From Allohahella sp002354735 (GTDB lineage Bacteria > Pseudomonadota > Gammaproteobacteria > Pseudomonadales > Oleiphilaceae), in NCBI RefSeq assembly GCF_047946665.1, contig NZ_CP172312.1:930001-994000 (forward strand): a stretch of DNA of 64,000 bases. The letters run 5' to 3'. This document shows positions 62,021 through 64,000 of the stretch, in pieces. Positions within the stretch are counted from its first letter, which is position 1, and each line of letters opens with the position of its first letter. Below the pieces are notes generated by a model, which saw nothing but the letters and a program-made list of their open reading frames with translations, made no database searches and was not told where the DNA came from. Made by a program: the position numbers and the translations under genes.

Positions 62021-64000
62021 ATGCCTTCAATCGTCAACACCAACATTGCCTCGCTGAACGCCCAGCGTAACCTGAACCAGACTCAGCGTGCTTCTGATAC
62101 AGCTCTTCAGCGTCTTTCATCAGGTCTTCGTATCAACAGTGCGAAAGACGACGCTGCCGGTCTGGCCATCTCTACCCGTTTCGATTCACAGATCCGCGGT
62201 ACCAACGTTGCCATTCGTAACGCAGGTGACGGTATCTCTCTGGCACAAACAGCTGAAGGCGCGATGGACTCCATCAACACTTCACTTCAGCGTATTCGTG
62301 AACTGTCACTGCAATCAGCTAACGACACAAACTCTGCTGTAGACCGTAAGGCTCTGCAGGAAGAAGTTAGCCAGCTGGTTTCTGAAATCGAGAACGTTGC
62401 CAAGACAACCTCTTTCAACGGCAAGAACCTGCTCGACGGCTCTTTCTCAAGCGCTTCGTTCCAGACTGGTGCCAACGTTGGTGACACTGTAAAAGTCAGT
62501 ATCGGTAAGTTGGACCAGGATTCACTGGGTAGTGCCCTCACTGCCGGTATTTCCTCTAACGTCAGCAAAACTGCGCTGACTGGAACAACAGGCGACGCAC
62601 TGGTTGCTGGTGACCTGGTGATCAACGGTGTATCTGTGGCGGCTTCCAAGGCTGGCTCCGATACATCTTCGGTAGCCTTTGGTTCTTCTAGTGCGCTTGC
62701 CAAGGTAGAAGCTATCAATGCTGTTTCCTCGCAAACAGGTGTTACTGCTGTCGCCAATACAAACACTGCAGCAGGTAACGGTGTTGCAGATGCTGCCGCA
62801 GTGGTTGCTGCAGGTAACATCGACATAAACGGCACGACCTTCTCCCTCTCCAAAGCTGCCACTGGTGATGCTACGGCAGACCTGGCCGGTGTTGCTGAGA
62901 CGATCAACACCAAGACTGGCGCCACTGGCGTTGTAGCTACAGTGGTCAAGACCGATGCAGGTGCGCGCATCGACCTTACTGCAGAAGATGGCCGTAACAT
63001 CACTATCGTAGGTGCGACTGCTGGTAGCTACGGCCTGGCAACTGGTCTGGGTACATCAGGCGGCGCTGCGACAACCGGTAACACCTACGTCGGTGATTAC
63101 ACGCTGCAGAGCAATGACGGTAGCGCGATGAAGCTGACCAGTACTACTGGCAACATCGACAATGCTGGCTTCGAAGTGGGTACTTACAGTGGTACCAACG
63201 GTGGAGTGGTAGGTGATAACGCCACTACAGTCGCTCTGGCTGCAGGCGATGTCACCATCAATGGTGTATCTGTAGGCGTCTCAAAGGCGGCAAGCGACAC
63301 GTCGTCTACTACCAACAATGCTGGCAGTGCGATCGCCAAAGCTGCTGCGATCAACGAAATTTCTGGTCAGACCGGCGTTACCGCCAAGGCTAACGCCAAC
63401 ACAGTGAACGGTGTTGCAATTGGCACGACGCCCGGAGCATTTACCTTTAGCGTAAACGGCGCATCCGTATCTGGTAGCTTCACTGCCGATCAGGGTGGCA
63501 ACCAGACAGCACTGGTCGAAGCAATCAATGCAAAAGCCGGGCAAAGTGGTGTTACTGCCGCTGCGCTGGAGGGTGACAAGATCACTCTGACAGCTGCTGA
63601 TGGGCGAAACATCACTATCGGCGGTACTGTGACCGGCACCGGCCTGACCGCTGCGACTACAGCTGCTTCGGTTTCTCTTGAGTCTGCTGGCCAGTTCGAC
63701 ATCGGCACTACTACTGGCAACAACGCGAGAGCGGGTCTTAGCGTAGGCAAGTTCGGCGGTGCCGAATCCGGCACCAAGCTGTCAGACATCGATGTCTCGA
63801 CTGTTGAAGGTGCAAACAAGGCGATCAAGGCTGTAGACAACGCAGTACAGACGATCTCTTCAAAGCGGGCTGAGCTGGGTGCGATTCAAAACCGCTTCAC
63901 AGCAACCATCTCGAATCTTGAGTCACGTAGCGAGAACCTCTCAGCTGCAAACTCACGAATCAAGGATGCGGACTTCGCCAAAGAGACAGCTGAACTGTCA
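62021..64000 (+). CDS. fliC: Second flagellin, truncated by window end
   Basis: ATG 62021 opens MPSIVNTNIASLNAQRNLNQTQ and the frame stays open for 660 codons to the window edge, so the C-terminus is cut. The D0/D1 N-terminus, a central region with multiple flagellin_IN-like repeats (INGVSV, SSQTGVTAVA, DGRNITI, VGTYSG) and the C-terminal SKRAELGAIQNRF and SRIKDADFAKETAELS are present. It resembles the 59511-61547 flagellin but differs widely in the centre. GGAG precedes the start and a sigma-28 promoter lies upstream. Confidence 0.95.
   Translation, partial: MPSIVNTNIASLNAQRNLNQTQRASDTALQRLSSGLRINSAKDDAAGLAISTRFDSQIRGTNVAIRNAGDGISLAQTAEGAMDSINTSLQRIRELSLQSANDTNSAVDRKALQEEVSQLVSEIENVAKTTSFNGKNLLDGSFSSASFQTGANVGDTVKVSIGKLDQDSLGSALTAGISSNVSKTALTGTTGDALVAGDLVINGVSVAASKAGSDTSSVAFGSSSALAKVEAINAVSSQTGVTAVANTNTAAGNGVADAAAVVAAGNIDINGTTFSLSKAATGDATADLAGVAETINTKTGATGVVATVVKTDAGARIDLTAEDGRNITIVGATAGSYGLATGLGTSGGAATTGNTYVGDYTLQSNDGSAMKLTSTTGNIDNAGFEVGTYSGTNGGVVGDNATTVALAAGDVTINGVSVGVSKAASDTSSTTNNAGSAIAKAAAINEISGQTGVTAKANANTVNGVAIGTTPGAFTFSVNGASVSGSFTADQGGNQTALVEAINAKAGQSGVTAAALEGDKITLTAADGRNITIGGTVTGTGLTAATTAASVSLESAGQFDIGTTTGNNARAGLSVGKFGGAESGTKLSDIDVSTVEGANKAIKAVDNAVQTISSKRAELGAIQNRFTATISNLESRSENLSAANSRIKDADFAKETAELS

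Noticed and set aside
1..64000. CRISPR array, rRNA operon, phage genes or toxin-antitoxin pair
   Set aside because: I looked for regular short repeats with spacers, rRNA signatures and typical small gene pairs and saw none.

Overview
The window looks like the chromosome of a free-living, motile, probably marine gammaproteobacterium of moderate GC content. The evidence is FabB and FabV lipid enzymes, a Marinobacter-type fatty acyl reductase, polar-type flagellins, and many exported proteins with PEP-CTERM-like sorting tails next to an exopolysaccharide locus. I cannot name the species from sequence alone. No exosortase gene is visible here, so the sorting enzyme must lie elsewhere.

Layout. 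0-1.2 kb: two paralogous PEP-CTERM-like exported proteins, the first cut by the window edge. 1.3-3.5 kb: a secreted metzincin protease with a ricin-type lectin domain and an upstream membrane-anchored partner. 3.7-13.1 kb: exopolysaccharide genes (ATP-grasp ligase, O-antigen-ligase-like polymerase, a protein with a C-terminal low-molecular-weight phosphatase domain, glycosyltransferases, an acyltransferase, a polysaccharide deacetylase and a secreted lyase-like protein). 13.7-29.5 kb: an accessory zone of exported sorting-tail proteins, two large divergent paralogous jelly-roll proteins, gene relics, and an IS66 element interrupted by an IS3-family (IS407-like) element, both with exact target duplications. 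26.8-37.7 kb: more surface polysaccharide genes (acyltransferases, SGNH hydrolase, flippase, DegT-type aminotransferase, glycosyltransferases) plus an EF-hand protein. 37.7-39.8 kb: a SirB-like protein, two pseudogenes (CorC/TlyC family and Rpn family) and a tRNA-Arg gene.

40.2-50.1 kb: the most striking part, a compact same-strand cluster of ketosynthase (FabB-like), enoyl reductase (FabV), a 1537-residue single-chain acyl-CoA carboxylase (order CT-alpha, CT-beta, biotin carboxylase, biotin carrier), ketoreductase (FabG), acyl carrier protein, and a fatty acyl reductase. Together these supply nearly every step from acetyl-CoA to a long-chain fatty alcohol; only malonyl transfer and dehydration are missing.

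50.2-57.5 kb: a hybrid histidine kinase, an outer-membrane barrel protein, a PepSY-like periplasmic protein, a membrane-anchored pseudokinase, and the paired GT2/DUF2064 transferases of the radical-SAM/selenodomain-associated type. 57.5-64 kb: a TPR plus methyltransferase-like protein co-directional with a large flagellin, and a divergent second flagellin that runs off the window end behind a near-consensus sigma-28 promoter.
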